A DNA stretch of 64,000 nucleotides. It comes from Nocardia anocheti. Its GTDB lineage: Bacteria; Actinomycetota; Actinomycetes; Mycobacteriales; Mycobacteriaceae. Made by a program: the position numbers and the translations under genes. Below, piece after piece: positions 7,523 through 16,410 of this stretch; within the stretch, counting starts at the first letter, position 1; each line of letters starts with the position of its first letter. The notes beneath the pieces were generated by a model, which was not told the DNA's origin, made no database searches, and was given only the letters and a program-made list of their open reading frames with translations. Where the stretch lies: contig NZ_JAQQFV010000009.1 in assembly GCF_029675105.1 (NCBI RefSeq), positions 1 through 64,000 on the forward strand. Reading direction: 5' to 3'.

Positions 7523-8845
7523 GTGCTTTCCGCCTTCGTATCGGCCTTCCGGACTCCGGACTTACGGCGGAAGATTCTCTTCACGCTGGGGTTGATCGCG
7601 CTGTACCGATTGGGTGCCGCGCTGCCGTCCCCCGGTGTCGATTACCAGAACGTTCAAGAGTGCGTGAAGGTCGTCTCCGGTGGTGAATCCGCCGGTATCT
7701 ACCAGCTCATCAATCTCTTCTCCGGTGGAGCGCTGCTACAGCTGTCCGTGTTCGCGATCGGCATCATGCCGTACATCACCGCGAGCATCATCATCCAGCT
7801 GCTGACCGTCGTCATCCCGCGGTTCGAGGAACTGCGCAAGGAAGGCCAAGCGGGCCAGACCAAGATGACGCAGTACACCCGGTACCTCTCGGTCGCCTTG
7901 GCGGTCCTGCAGGCCACCGGTCTCGTCGCGCTCGCCGCGCGCGGTCAGCTGCTGCAGGGCTGCAACGAGCCCATCCTCGCCGACACCAGCATCTTCGGCA
8001 TGATCATCATCGTCCTGGTGATGACCGCCGGTGCCGCGCTGGTCATGTGGTTCGGCGAGCAGATCACCGAGCGTGGTGTCGGTAACGGCATGTCGCTGCT
8101 GATCTTCGCCGGTATCGCCGCGCGCCTGCCCCTCGACGGCAAGCGGATCCTGGACACCGACGGTGGCCTGATCTTCGGTCTCGTGTGCGCCGCCGTACTG
8201 GTGATCATCGTGGCCGTGATCTTCGTCGAGCAGGGCCAGCGCCGGATTCCGGTGCAGTACGCCAAGCGCGTCGTCGGCCGCAAGATGTACGGCGGGTCCT
8301 CGACCTATCTGCCGCTGAAGGTCAACCAGGCCGGTGTCATCCCGGTGATCTTCGCGTCCTCGCTGCTCTACCTGCCCAACCTCATCGCGCAGCTGACCGG
8401 GTCGAACACGGCCACGGATCCGAGCTGGTGGCAGGAGATCATCCAGAAGTACCTGGTGAACCCGGGCAACCCGGTCTACATCGCGATCTACTTCGGCCTG
8501 ATCGTGTTCTTCACCTACTTCTATGTGGCGATCACCTTCAACCCGGAGGAACGCGCCGACGAGATGAAGAAGTTCGGCGGCTTCATTCCCGGCTACCGGC
8601 CCGGCAAGCCGACCGCCGACTACCTGAACTACGTTCTGAGCCGCATCACCCTGCCTGGCTCGATCTACCTCGGTCTGGTCGCCGTCCTCCCGAACTTGTT
8701 CCTGGATATGGGCGCTACCGGCGGAGCGGCGAACCTGCCGTTCGGCGGTACCGCGGTTCTCATCATGGTCAGCGTGGGTCTCGACACGGTCAAGCAGATC
8801 GAGAGCCAGCTGATGAATCGAAATTACGAAGGGTTCCTCAAGTGA
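7523..8845 (+). CDS. secY: Protein translocase subunit SecY
   Basis: 440-residue SecY, the ten-helix pore of the Sec translocon. The start is a GTG at 7523 behind AGGAGG (7513-7518). Visible landmarks are the N-terminal RKILFTLGLIALYRLGA, IGIMPYITASIIIQLL, the cytoplasmic loop with NPEERADEMKKFGGFIPGYRPG and a C-terminal MNRNYEGFLK. It overlaps adk by 4 bp (GTGA), so the two are translationally coupled. Confidence 0.97.
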   Translation: MLSAFVSAFRTPDLRRKILFTLGLIALYRLGAALPSPGVDYQNVQECVKVVSGGESAGIYQLINLFSGGALLQLSVFAIGIMPYITASIIIQLLTVVIPRFEELRKEGQAGQTKMTQYTRYLSVALAVLQATGLVALAARGQLLQGCNEPILADTSIFGMIIIVLVMTAGAALVMWFGEQITERGVGNGMSLLIFAGIAARLPLDGKRILDTDGGLIFGLVCAAVLVIIVAVIFVEQGQRRIPVQYAKRVVGRKMYGGSSTYLPLKVNQAGVIPVIFASSLLYLPNLIAQLTGSNTATDPSWWQEIIQKYLVNPGNPVYIAIYFGLIVFFTYFYVAITFNPEERADEMKKFGGFIPGYRPGKPTADYLNYVLSRITLPGSIYLGLVAVLPNLFLDMGATGGAANLPFGGTAVLIMVSVGLDTVKQIESQLMNRNYEGFLK

Positions 8846-9387
8846 GAGTTGTTCTGCTCGGTCCGCCGGGTGCCGGTAAAGGTACTCAGGCCGTCCTGCT
8901 GTCGGAAAAGCTGGGCGTTCCGCACATCTCCACCGGAGACCTCTTCCGCGCGAACATCAGCCAGCAGACCGCCCTCGGGCGCGAAGCGCAGAAGTACATG
9001 GACGCGGGCGACCTCGTCCCCAGCGATGTCACCAACCGCATGGTCGAGGCGCGTGTGGCCGAGCCCGACGCCGCCAACGGCTTCGTGCTCGACGGCTACC
9101 CGCGCACGGTCGACCAGGCCGACGCGCTGAAGAAGATCCTCGAGCACAACGGCTCCGAGCTCGACGCCGTGCTGTGCTTCGTGGTCGCCGAGGACACCGT
9201 GGTCGAGCGCATGCTCGCCCGTGGCCGCGCCGACGACACCGAGGACGTCATCCGCAACCGGCTGCGGGTCTACCGCGAGGAGACCGAGCCGCTGCTCGCG
9301 TACTACGACGGTCTCGTCGTGACCGTCGACGGCATCGGCGAGGTCGACGAGGTCAACGCGCGGGCGCTGTCCGCTCTCGGCAAGTAG
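8842..9387 (+). CDS. adk: Adenylate kinase
   Basis: 181-residue adenylate kinase (ATP + AMP to 2 ADP). It begins with the P-loop VVLLGPPGAGKGTQ, followed by the AMP-binding ISTGDLFR and FVLDGYPRT motifs. The LID is short (ARGRADDTEDVIRNRL), with no zinc-type insert, which is the usual actinobacterial short form. The GTG start at 8842 overlaps the secY stop, as in many bacteria. Confidence 0.97.
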   Translation: MRVVLLGPPGAGKGTQAVLLSEKLGVPHISTGDLFRANISQQTALGREAQKYMDAGDLVPSDVTNRMVEARVAEPDAANGFVLDGYPRTVDQADALKKILEHNGSELDAVLCFVVAEDTVVERMLARGRADDTEDVIRNRLRVYREETEPLLAYYDGLVVTVDGIGEVDEVNARALSALGK

Positions 9388-9408
9388 CGATCGGAGTACT
9401 GAGGCCGG

Positions 9409-10206
9409 ATGGTCTTCAACCGGAAGAAGAAGGTCGTGCCGTTCCGCACGGCGGGCGAACTGGACGCCATGGCGGCGGCCGGTGCGATCGTCGGGCGGGC
9501 GCTGGTCGCCGTGCGGGACGCGGCCAAGCCCGGCGTGTCCACCCTGGAGCTGGATCAGGTGGCCGAGGCCACCATCCGGGACGCGGGCGCGGTCCCGTCG
9601 TTCAAGGGCTACCACGGCTTCCCCGGCTCGATCTGCTCTTCGGTCAACGACCGGGTCGTGCACGGGATCCCCTCGGCGAGTGACATTCTCGCCGAGGGTG
9701 ATCTGGTGTCCATCGACTGCGGCGCCATCCTCGACGGCTGGCACGGCGATTCGGCCTGGACCTTCGGTATCGGCACCATCATCGAGGCCGACGAACTGCT
9801 GAGCGAGGCCACCCGCCTCTCGATGGAGACCGGCATCGCGGCGATGCTGCCCGGCAACCGTCTCACCGATGTCTCGCACGCCATCGAACTGGGCACCCGT
9901 GCCGCCGAGCAGGCGCACGGTCGTGCCTACGGCATCGTCGACGGCTACGGCGGCCACGCCATCGGCCGCGAGATGCACATGGACCCGTTCCTGCCCAACG
10001 AGGGCGCGCCCGGCAAGGGCCCGCGCCTGGTGGTCGGTTCGGTGCTCGCCATCGAGCCCATGCTCACCCTGGGCACCACCGAGACCAAGACCCTCGACGA
10101 CGACTGGACCGTGGTCACCACCGACGGCTCCCGCGCCGCCCACTGGGAACACAGCGTCGCCGTCACCGAGGACGGCCCCCGCATCCTCACCCTCCGCCCG
10201 GAGTAG
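9409..10206 (+). CDS. map: Type I methionine aminopeptidase
   Basis: 265-residue metalloenzyme that removes the initiator Met from nascent proteins. The metal ligands can be read in order: Asp in SIDCGAI, Asp in GDSAWTFGIG, His in GYGGHAIGREMH, Glu in IEPMLTLG and Glu in HWEHSVAVTEDG. It lacks the SH3-binding N-terminal extension of the long actinobacterial form. It lies 21 bp after adk, in the standard secY-adk-map order. Confidence 0.95.
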   Translation: MVFNRKKKVVPFRTAGELDAMAAAGAIVGRALVAVRDAAKPGVSTLELDQVAEATIRDAGAVPSFKGYHGFPGSICSSVNDRVVHGIPSASDILAEGDLVSIDCGAILDGWHGDSAWTFGIGTIIEADELLSEATRLSMETGIAAMLPGNRLTDVSHAIELGTRAAEQAHGRAYGIVDGYGGHAIGREMHMDPFLPNEGAPGKGPRLVVGSVLAIEPMLTLGTTETKTLDDDWTVVTTDGSRAAHWEHSVAVTEDGPRILTLRPE

Positions 10207-10211
10207 CGCTT

Positions 10212-10307
10212 TTGCTCGAGGACGACTACGCGGCCGCCTGGGACGATTGGGAATCCTCCGGTGAAGAGGAGATCTGGTCTCAGGCCGCAGCTGACGGCCT
10301 CGGCTGA
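10212..10307 (+). other. Possible antitoxin C-terminal remnant
   Basis: A 31-codon open stretch from a TTG at 10212 encodes an acidic, Trp-rich peptide: EDDYAAAWDDWESSG, then EEEIWSQAAADGLG. From memory this resembles the acidic tails of actinobacterial ribbon-helix-helix antitoxins. There is no DNA-binding half and no good start or ribosome binding site, and the stop lies in the map terminator region. It is most likely a remnant or a fortuitous frame. Confidence 0.25.
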
Positions 10308-10333
10308 CGCGGCCGCGTCAGCCGACTGCGGCC
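10283..10333. terminator. Nested palindrome between convergent map and dtd
   Basis: A 24-bp perfect palindrome (10301-10324) sits inside an outer 8-bp stem (10283-10290/10326-10333). It lies between the 3' ends of map (plus) and dtd (minus) and would act as a two-way terminator. Confidence 0.6.
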
Positions 10334-10349
10334 GAGCTGGTCTGTGGGA

Positions 10350-10799
10350 TCAGCCTTCCAGCAGGATGGTGACCGGGCCGTCGTTCGTCAGCTGGATCTG
10401 CATGTGCGCGCCGAAGTGGCCGGTTTCCACCGTGGCGCCGAGTTCGCGCAGGGTGGCGGCGAAGGTGTCGACGAGGGGTTCGGCGATCGGGCCCGGTGCG
10501 GCGGCGTTCCAGGACGGTCGCCTGCCCTTGGCGGTGTTGGCGTAGAGGGTGAACTGGCTGACCACCAGGATCGGTGCGTTCAGATCGGCGGCGGAGCGTT
10601 CGCCGTCGAGGATGCGCAGGCGCCAGGTCTTGTCGGCCAGGGCACGCGCGGTGGCCTCGGTGTCGGTGTGGGTGGCGCCGACCAGGGCGAGCAGGCCGTG
10701 TCCGCCGGATTCGGCGGTGGGCTCGATCTTTCCGACGATCTGCCCGTCGACGCTCACCTGGGCACTGGTCACCCGCTGCAGCAGTACTCGCACAGCCAC
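10350..10799 (-). CDS. dtd: D-aminoacyl-tRNA deacylase
   Basis: 149-residue Dtd, which hydrolyses D-aminoacyl-tRNAs (and Gly-tRNA-Ala) in the cytoplasm. It starts MAVRVLLQRVTSAQV and has the catalytic SQFTLYANTAKGRRP motif and the NDGPVTILL C-terminal motif carrying the cross-subunit Gly-Pro. Family length is about 145-150. It lies 38 bp downstream of the TPR-like gene on the same strand and could share its transcript. Confidence 0.95.
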   Translation of the reverse strand: MAVRVLLQRVTSAQVSVDGQIVGKIEPTAESGGHGLLALVGATHTDTEATARALADKTWRLRILDGERSAADLNAPILVVSQFTLYANTAKGRRPSWNAAAPGPIAEPLVDTFAATLRELGATVETGHFGAHMQIQLTNDGPVTILLEG

Positions 10800-10837
10800 C
10801 GATCATGCCGGGTGACGGCGCGCGTGCGCCTGGCGGG

Positions 10838-12376
10838 TCAGTCCTTGCCGAAGAACAGGATGTTCGGGCCGAAGTCGGTGAGCGGGCCCTTCTCGGCGGC
10901 TTGTCGGATGCCGCTGCCGGGCAGTTCGGTCACCTTGGCGAACATCGGGGCGTTGCCGAAGGCCGCGCGGACCTGGGTCTCGGAGGCGTAGTCGGCGCCG
11001 TAGTCGGCCAGGGTGGCGAAGTCCAGCGGGGCCAGCGGCGCGTCGAGCGGGGCCTGGCCGGACGGCCTGCCGAGCGCGGCGTACTGGGTGGCCACGCCGT
11101 TGTCGTAGAGGCACAGCTCGTAGGAGATGTTCTCGATGGTGGCGACGGTGAGCACCGGCCACTTCTCCGAAAGTCGCACCGCCAGCGGATGCCTGGCCAG
11201 CGCGCCGATCTCCCAGTTCAGGCTCTTCACCGAAATCCAGCTGCCCGAGGCTTTTTCGACCAGCACCACATCGGCGGCGAGTTCGGTCGCCGAGTTGGTC
11301 ACCGGTTCCTTGACACCCCAGTGCTTTTCGTGGACACCGGCGAAGCGGCCCGCGTCCACCGGGGTGGCACCGTCGGCGGCGTAGGCGGCCACGATGGCGG
11401 CGCGCACCTGGTCGAGCGCGTCGGGTGCCGAGCAGCGCACGGCCAGCGCGCCGTAGGTCGCCGAGATCTCCACCGGGCGCGAGGGCGGTTCGGGCATGGC
11501 GCCCGCGGCCAGCGGCTTGAGCCCGACCAGCGCCAGGCGCCAGTTGATCTCGTCGATGGTGGCCAGGTCGCCACCCGATTGGTAGAGGATCTGCTGCTGG
11601 GTGAGCCGTCCGGCCTTCTCCAGCGTGGTGGCGCCCAGCTTCACCAGCGCCTGGGTGGTCTTGAGGGTGAGATCGAGCTCCTCGACGCGGGTCTCGCGTA
11701 GTCGCGCGGTGGCGGCGGGGGAGGTGAGCTCGGAGTAGAGGGTGCGGTAGCTCGCGATGGCCTGTTTGCGGGAGCGTCCGACCATCATCGTGCGCAGCAG
11801 CGTGCTCAGGCTGGCCAGGTACTTGCCCGGCTGTTCGGGCGCGCGGGCGTACATGGCCGCGCGGATGCGCACTGCGGACTCCGTAGCCGCCACGGCCGCG
11901 TCGTGGTCCAGGCGCATCAGCCACACACCGCACTTGGACAGCCCGTCGGCGCACATGGCCGACACCTCGGGATAGTCCTGCGCGACCTGGCGATACGCCG
12001 AGCACGCGCTGCGGATGGTGTTGGTGGCCAGCTGCCGGTGCCCGACCAACCGGGTGGCCTGCTCGAACAGTCGCAGCGCGTCCTGCAACGCCCCCGCGTA
12101 CTCGTAGGACACCCAGCCCTCGACCAGCCAGTGCAGCCGAATCGCCACCGCCTCCTGGGCGGGCTCGAGCGCCTCGGCCGTCCGGTCGCGGCCGCTGGGG
12201 TCCTCCCGGGTGGCCAGCAGCCCCTGGGCCAGTTCCGTGAGCGACCCCGCGAGCTGCAGGTAGTCCTCCGGCCGCTGATTACGGGTCTGGGTGCGGTCGA
12301 CCGCCACGCGCCGCTCGAGGCTACTCAGATCGGGCATGAGCAGTTCCATCGCGACGTCAATCTCCGGCCTCATCAC
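10838..12376 (-). CDS. Uncharacterised helical-repeat (TPR-like) protein
   Basis: A 512-residue protein with no confident family. The first ~300 residues are nearly all helical, in TPR/SEL1-like units with alternating Ala/Leu and aromatic positions: YLQLAGSLTELAQGL, then repeats around WVSYEYAGALQDALRLFEQ, SACSAYRQVAQDYPEV and ASLSTLLRTMMVGRSRK. The C-terminal ~200 residues form a separate alpha/beta-looking domain with GSWISVKSLNWEIGALA and ENISYELCLYDNG, ending PNILFFGKD. That domain resembles immunity or accessory proteins beside polymorphic toxins, but this is a guess. The start is a GTG at 12376, with an ATG one codon later. It diverges from the long T7SS substrate gene across 152 bp. 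Confidence 0.6.
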   Translation of the reverse strand: MMRPEIDVAMELLMPDLSSLERRVAVDRTQTRNQRPEDYLQLAGSLTELAQGLLATREDPSGRDRTAEALEPAQEAVAIRLHWLVEGWVSYEYAGALQDALRLFEQATRLVGHRQLATNTIRSACSAYRQVAQDYPEVSAMCADGLSKCGVWLMRLDHDAAVAATESAVRIRAAMYARAPEQPGKYLASLSTLLRTMMVGRSRKQAIASYRTLYSELTSPAATARLRETRVEELDLTLKTTQALVKLGATTLEKAGRLTQQQILYQSGGDLATIDEINWRLALVGLKPLAAGAMPEPPSRPVEISATYGALAVRCSAPDALDQVRAAIVAAYAADGATPVDAGRFAGVHEKHWGVKEPVTNSATELAADVVLVEKASGSWISVKSLNWEIGALARHPLAVRLSEKWPVLTVATIENISYELCLYDNGVATQYAALGRPSGQAPLDAPLAPLDFATLADYGADYASETQVRAAFGNAPMFAKVTELPGSGIRQAAEKGPLTDFGPNILFFGKD

Positions 12377-12528
12377 TCGTCGGTATCCGGCCGCCGAACG
12401 GCCCTTGCGCTTCGATCGAGTCTGTCACAGATCGCGCCTGCCCGCCCAGGTGACCGCGAGTGAAAGGTCCGGTTGCCGAAGGGTGCTGTGGCTGTGCGGA
12501 TTTCCCTTGCGATGGCTAAGCTTCGGGA

Positions 12529-14460
12529 GTGGGAGAGAAGACTCCATGGGACGGCGCGGCGGGCAAGGCGAGTATCCGGGTCGAGACCGGCGCCGCGCTC
12601 CAGGCCGCGGGCGCCTGCCGCGATGTGATCGCCGTACTGAAGGGCTGCCAGACCCTCCTCGCGCCCGCCAACCTCAACAACTACACGGTCGAGCACCTCG
12701 GTGGCACCGAGGTGAAGGCCGAGAGTCTGCGCGCGAAGTTCATCGATGAGACCTCGCAGGCGTTCGACTCGGTCGGCCGGTTCATCGACGCGCTGCACGA
12801 CATGGGCGACATGTTCAAGGACGCGGGCGCGGAGTACACCGGCAGCGACAAGCTCTCCGAGGCCGAGATCGCCGCGCTGAAGGCGAAGAAGAAGGACCTC
12901 AGCGATGTGTCGATCTCGCCGGGCGCGGTCGACCTGAAGGGCGTGGTCGCCAAGGAACCCGGCTATCTGCCGCCGCACTACCAGGTGCCGGGCGGCAACT
13001 ACACCGTGCACGACGACGACATCGAGGTCGCCAAGCGGCCCGGCGTCAAGACGCCGCTGGCCCAGGCCGAGGGCGCCGACGTGTTCAAGTTCCACGCGCG
13101 CGAGCCCAAGAGCATGGGGTGGAAGGACCTCCAGGACCTGGGTAGGCGCATCCAGTGGTCGCATGTGGCGGCCGAGTTGTCGACCTGGAAGGTGCTGGCC
13201 GACCAGGTGGAATCGTCGGGGCGCACCTTCCAGACCGCGGTCCGCACGATCACCACCACGAACTGGGAGAGCAAGGGCGGTGACGCCGCCTTCGCGGCGG
13301 TGCAGGGGTTCGTGGGATCGCTGGGCACGCTGCGCGACAGCTTCCAGATGATGCACTCCGCCCTGCAGTACACCGCCGACTTCCTGCACGCGACCGCGGC
13401 CTCGATGCCGGTTCCGGCCAATGGTGAGACCTGCGACGACGTCGGCGAGATCCAGGAGCTGTACCGCAAGCACTACTACGTGGGCTTCGAGGACGTGCAG
13501 ACCATGTTCCCGGTGGCCGCCGAACCCAAGGTGCCCCAGGGCATGCTCGGTCCGACGCCCCCACCGGCGAAGAAGGACGAGGACCCCGGCAAGCGCGACA
13601 CCGGCGCCGGAAACCAGGGTGGCGCCGGAAACCAAGGGGGCGCCGGGAATCAGGGTGGTGCCGGTAACCAGGGTGGCGCCGGGAATCAGGGCGGCGCGGG
13701 AAATCAAGGCGGTGGCGGAAGCCAGGGTGGCGGGCAGCAGGCCGCCGCTCAGCAGCAGGGCACGTTGCAGGAGCAGCGCGCGGCCATGGCCGACCAGCAG
13801 AAGGAACTCGACAAGCAGAAACAGCAGCTCACCGATCAGTCCAACCAGCTCCAGACCGCCGCCGGGCAGTACCAGACCGGCACCGGTTCGGGTGGTGGCG
13901 CGAGCGGTGGCGGCAAGGGATCGGGAACCACCGGGAGCCTGGGAGCGGTGAGTTCCGGGACCGGCTCGAGCAGCGGCTCCGACGGGATCTCGTCGCTGGT
14001 GTCCGCGATTTCCGGGGTCGTCTCCTCGGTCACGCAGGCGCTGCCCTCACTCATCGAGGCGCTGTCCTCGATCGATACCAGCGCGCTCACACCGGATCTC
14101 ACCTCGCTGACCGACGCGCTGAGCCAGTTCCCGGATCTGCGGGCGGCGATCTCGGATTCGCCGGAGTTCGCGGCGCTGTTGGCCGAGCATCCGGAGCTGA
14201 CCACGGCCGCCCAGACGATCGGACTGACGGTCGACGAGCCCGCCGCGGTGGCCCCGGCCGCCGGGTCGGTGACGGGCGAACCGGCGACGGCGTCGGTGTC
14301 CGCGGCGGCCTTCCCGCGCGCCGCCCTGCCGGACTTCAGCAATCTGGCCTCCCTGTCCGACCTGGTCACGCCCATCGTCGCCGCGAGTGCCGGGGTGGCC
14401 GCGCCCGTGCTCGAGCAGATCACCGACACCGACGCCGCGCACGCGGAGAGCAGGCCGTGA
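12529..14460 (+). CDS. Long WXG/PPE-like T7SS substrate with Gly/Asn/Gln repeats
   Basis: 643 residues. The N-terminal ~320 residues are helical and end in a WXG-type turn (TTNWESKGGDAAF, Trp246). A repeat region follows (residues ~360-400), then a Gln-rich helix (QKELDKQKQQLTDQ) and a Ser/Gly/Ala-rich C-terminus. There is no signal peptide, as expected for T7SS substrates. A gene at 48697 has the same plan, with its Trp at residue 249. The next gene, an EspG family chaperone, overlaps by 4 bp. EspG proteins bind PE/PPE-type substrates in the cytoplasm, so this is probably its client. The start is a GTG at 12529. The enzymatic role, if any, is unknown. Confidence 0.65.
   Translation: MGEKTPWDGAAGKASIRVETGAALQAAGACRDVIAVLKGCQTLLAPANLNNYTVEHLGGTEVKAESLRAKFIDETSQAFDSVGRFIDALHDMGDMFKDAGAEYTGSDKLSEAEIAALKAKKKDLSDVSISPGAVDLKGVVAKEPGYLPPHYQVPGGNYTVHDDDIEVAKRPGVKTPLAQAEGADVFKFHAREPKSMGWKDLQDLGRRIQWSHVAAELSTWKVLADQVESSGRTFQTAVRTITTTNWESKGGDAAFAAVQGFVGSLGTLRDSFQMMHSALQYTADFLHATAASMPVPANGETCDDVGEIQELYRKHYYVGFEDVQTMFPVAAEPKVPQGMLGPTPPPAKKDEDPGKRDTGAGNQGGAGNQGGAGNQGGAGNQGGAGNQGGAGNQGGGGSQGGGQQAAAQQQGTLQEQRAAMADQQKELDKQKQQLTDQSNQLQTAAGQYQTGTGSGGGASGGGKGSGTTGSLGAVSSGTGSSSGSDGISSLVSAISGVVSSVTQALPSLIEALSSIDTSALTPDLTSLTDALSQFPDLRAAISDSPEFAALLAEHPELTTAAQTIGLTVDEPAAVAPAAGSVTGEPATASVSAAAFPRAALPDFSNLASLSDLVTPIVAASAGVAAPVLEQITDTDAAHAESRP
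13606..13731 (+). repeat. Seven in-frame 18-bp repeats (AGNQGG)
   Basis: Seven consecutive 18-nt units each encode AGNQGG, the last drifting to GGSQGG. Third codon positions vary between units, which means the peptide rather than the DNA is conserved. It forms a flexible linker in the long substrate. Confidence 0.9.
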
Positions 14461-15254
14461 CGCGGACCTGGGAATTCACCGATATCGAGTTCCAGGTGCT
14501 CTGGCAGCGGCTGGTCGGCACGACCATGCCGCGCCCGCTGTCGTTCGTGACCGAGGTCGAGGACGCGCTGGAGTTCGAGCAGCTCGAGCATCAGGCGTGG
14601 CGCGGTCTGCGGGACAGCCTCGACGGTGAATTGCGTTCCGCCATCGAGGTATTGGCTCGGCCGCACGTCTACGTCCGGTTGCGCGGATGGCACGACCGGG
14701 CGACCGACGATCCGCGATACGCGATCAAGGCGCGGGCCGCGCGCGTCGGGGCGCGGGGCTACGCGGTGTATCAGAAGCCGGGCCGGACACCGTGGCACAG
14801 CGCGGGTTACATCGTGGTCGACTGCGGTCCGCACGGGTTGGCCGAGGCGATCGTCGGGCATATGCCGGAGGTGGGGGCGGGCCGATCGGGCATCATCGCG
14901 CTGGCCGGTGGGCAGCCCGAGGAACACGCCGAGTTCGCGCCGCGCCCCTCGCTCATCTTCGAGGAGGCCGATACCGGGGTCGCCGCGAGTGGTGCCGCCT
15001 TCTTCGAGACGGTGGCCGAGCGGACCGGCCTGGTGGAGATCCTGCAGAACCAATCCATGTTCGGTTCGCGCGGAATGCTGCGCGACATCCTGGTCTGGCG
15101 CGACCTGCCCGACGACGGCCGCTATGTGATCGCGCTGCCGTCGGAGGAGCCCGCCGCGGTGCCGATGGCCCGGCCCGATCTGCTCGCCGCCATCGACACT
15201 TCCGTCCAGCGGATGCTGGCCCGCGTCGAATCACAGTGGGAGGCCCGTGCCTAG
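14457..15254 (+). CDS. espG: EspG-family ESX secretion chaperone (copy 1)
   Basis: 265 residues of the EspG family, cytoplasmic chaperones that hold PE/PPE-type substrates before delivery to the ESX membrane complex. Typical features are the N-terminal FTDIEFQVLWQRL, ALEFEQLEHQAWRGL, a central beta-sheet with VYVRLRGWH, and the late segment SRGMLRDILVWRDLPDDGRYVI. The same late segment occurs in the other full copy at 50553. The GTG start overlaps the substrate stop by 4 bp. Copies 1 and 2 follow long WXG/PPE-like substrates and copy 3 follows a PPE gene. Confidence 0.85.
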   Translation: MTRTWEFTDIEFQVLWQRLVGTTMPRPLSFVTEVEDALEFEQLEHQAWRGLRDSLDGELRSAIEVLARPHVYVRLRGWHDRATDDPRYAIKARAARVGARGYAVYQKPGRTPWHSAGYIVVDCGPHGLAEAIVGHMPEVGAGRSGIIALAGGQPEEHAEFAPRPSLIFEEADTGVAASGAAFFETVAERTGLVEILQNQSMFGSRGMLRDILVWRDLPDDGRYVIALPSEEPAAVPMARPDLLAAIDTSVQRMLARVESQWEARA

Positions 15255-16410
15255 CGAGATCGAGCCCGACCTGCCCTTCTCGCTCGGGGCGACGGTCACC
15301 GAACCCGCGTCCGCGCCGGACGCGATCAACGAGCTGGCGTACCGGATCGCCCGGCAGTGCGCGGCGCTCGGCCCCGCGGGCTGGCGCGAGCTGACCGCGG
15401 TGTTCGCGCTGACCGTCGGCGCCGAGGTCGCGCACCTGCTGTTCGACGACGCGCGCGGCGCGACGGTGCGGGTGGCGCCCACCGAGGAGATCCTCGAGAC
15501 CGTCCGCGAGCACCGGAAGCTGTCGGCGGGCTACGGCGACGGACCCTGGTGGCGCCTGGTGGTGGCGATGGCCAGCACCGGCGAGCTCGAGGTCGACCAC
15601 GACTACGGCGACGAGCCCTTCCCCGAGGACCAGCTGTTCGATCCGCGCGCCTACCTGGCCGACCTCGCGATCTATCCCCGCGAGCGGTTGCCGGTGTGGC
15701 TGGCGGCCTACCTGCGCCACGACGGGCGACAGTCACGATCCCCCGAGGCCGCGGCCCGACAGGCCCGCGCGGACATCGCCGACGACGTGCGAGCGACGGT
15801 GTCGGAGTTCGACTTCCCGCCGTATCCGCTGCTGCGGGCCCGCTGGGCGGTGATCGCGGCCGCGTTCGTCGCCACGGGCTCGACGCGGGGGCCGCGCATG
15901 CTGCCCGCGCTGTGCTGGTTCGAGGGCGGTTCACACAGCGGATCGACGGTCTACGAGGTGCCGGGCGGGCGCGCGGTGCTCTCCGGCGGCGTGTGGAACG
16001 CGCCCGCGCTCGACGCCGCCTACAACGAGAACGCCGCCATGCCCGCGCTGTACGCCGGGGCGCCCGCGTGGGTGGCCGACCCGGTGCTGAACACCAGGGC
16101 CGGGGCCGGGCTGCTGTCGTTCTGCTACTGGTGGGACGACGGCACCTGGTATCGCGGCGACTCGCCCGCCGCCGATCATCTCGCCGAGGCGGTACCGGGG
16201 ATCTGGACCGCCGAGACCACGGTCCGGGTGGTGCTCGGTCTGCTCGACGGCGCCGACCGACACGCGGCGACCGCCCTGGTCGAGGCCGCCGAACGCGGTC
16301 TGGCGACCCGCGCCGACGTCGCCGCCGTCTTCGGCGAGGACGCCGCCGACGCGGCGCTGTACCAGCTGACGCTGGCCGGTGTCACCGCGGCGGAGGCAGC
16401 TGACCTCTGA
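15247..16410 (+). CDS. YezG-like immunity protein (copy 1)
   Basis: 387 residues. The N-terminal ~160 residues resemble the YezG/DUF600 immunity family: GWRELTAVFALTVGAE, GDGPWWRLVV, VDHDYGDEPFPEDQLF, AYLADLAIYPRERLPVWLAAYL. YezG-type proteins neutralise nuclease domains of LXG/T7SS toxins. The C-terminal half is a second domain shared with two paralogues at 45225 and 46660: GRAVLSGGVWNAPAL, LLSFCYWWDDGTWYRGDSP. The GTG start overlaps espG by 8 bp. Its 3' end overlaps the 3' end of the minus-strand 1580-aa toxin gene by 29 bp, so that toxin is an obvious candidate partner. The pairing is inferred only from position. Confidence 0.6.
   Translation: MPSEIEPDLPFSLGATVTEPASAPDAINELAYRIARQCAALGPAGWRELTAVFALTVGAEVAHLLFDDARGATVRVAPTEEILETVREHRKLSAGYGDGPWWRLVVAMASTGELEVDHDYGDEPFPEDQLFDPRAYLADLAIYPRERLPVWLAAYLRHDGRQSRSPEAAARQARADIADDVRATVSEFDFPPYPLLRARWAVIAAAFVATGSTRGPRMLPALCWFEGGSHSGSTVYEVPGGRAVLSGGVWNAPALDAAYNENAAMPALYAGAPAWVADPVLNTRAGAGLLSFCYWWDDGTWYRGDSPAADHLAEAVPGIWTAETTVRVVLGLLDGADRHAATALVEAAERGLATRADVAAVFGEDAADAALYQLTLAGVTAAEAADL

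Noticed and set aside
8185..9387. 400-codon frame covering the end of secY
   Set aside because: Only the part from the GTG at 8842 is real (adk). The upstream part is an out-of-frame reading of secY.
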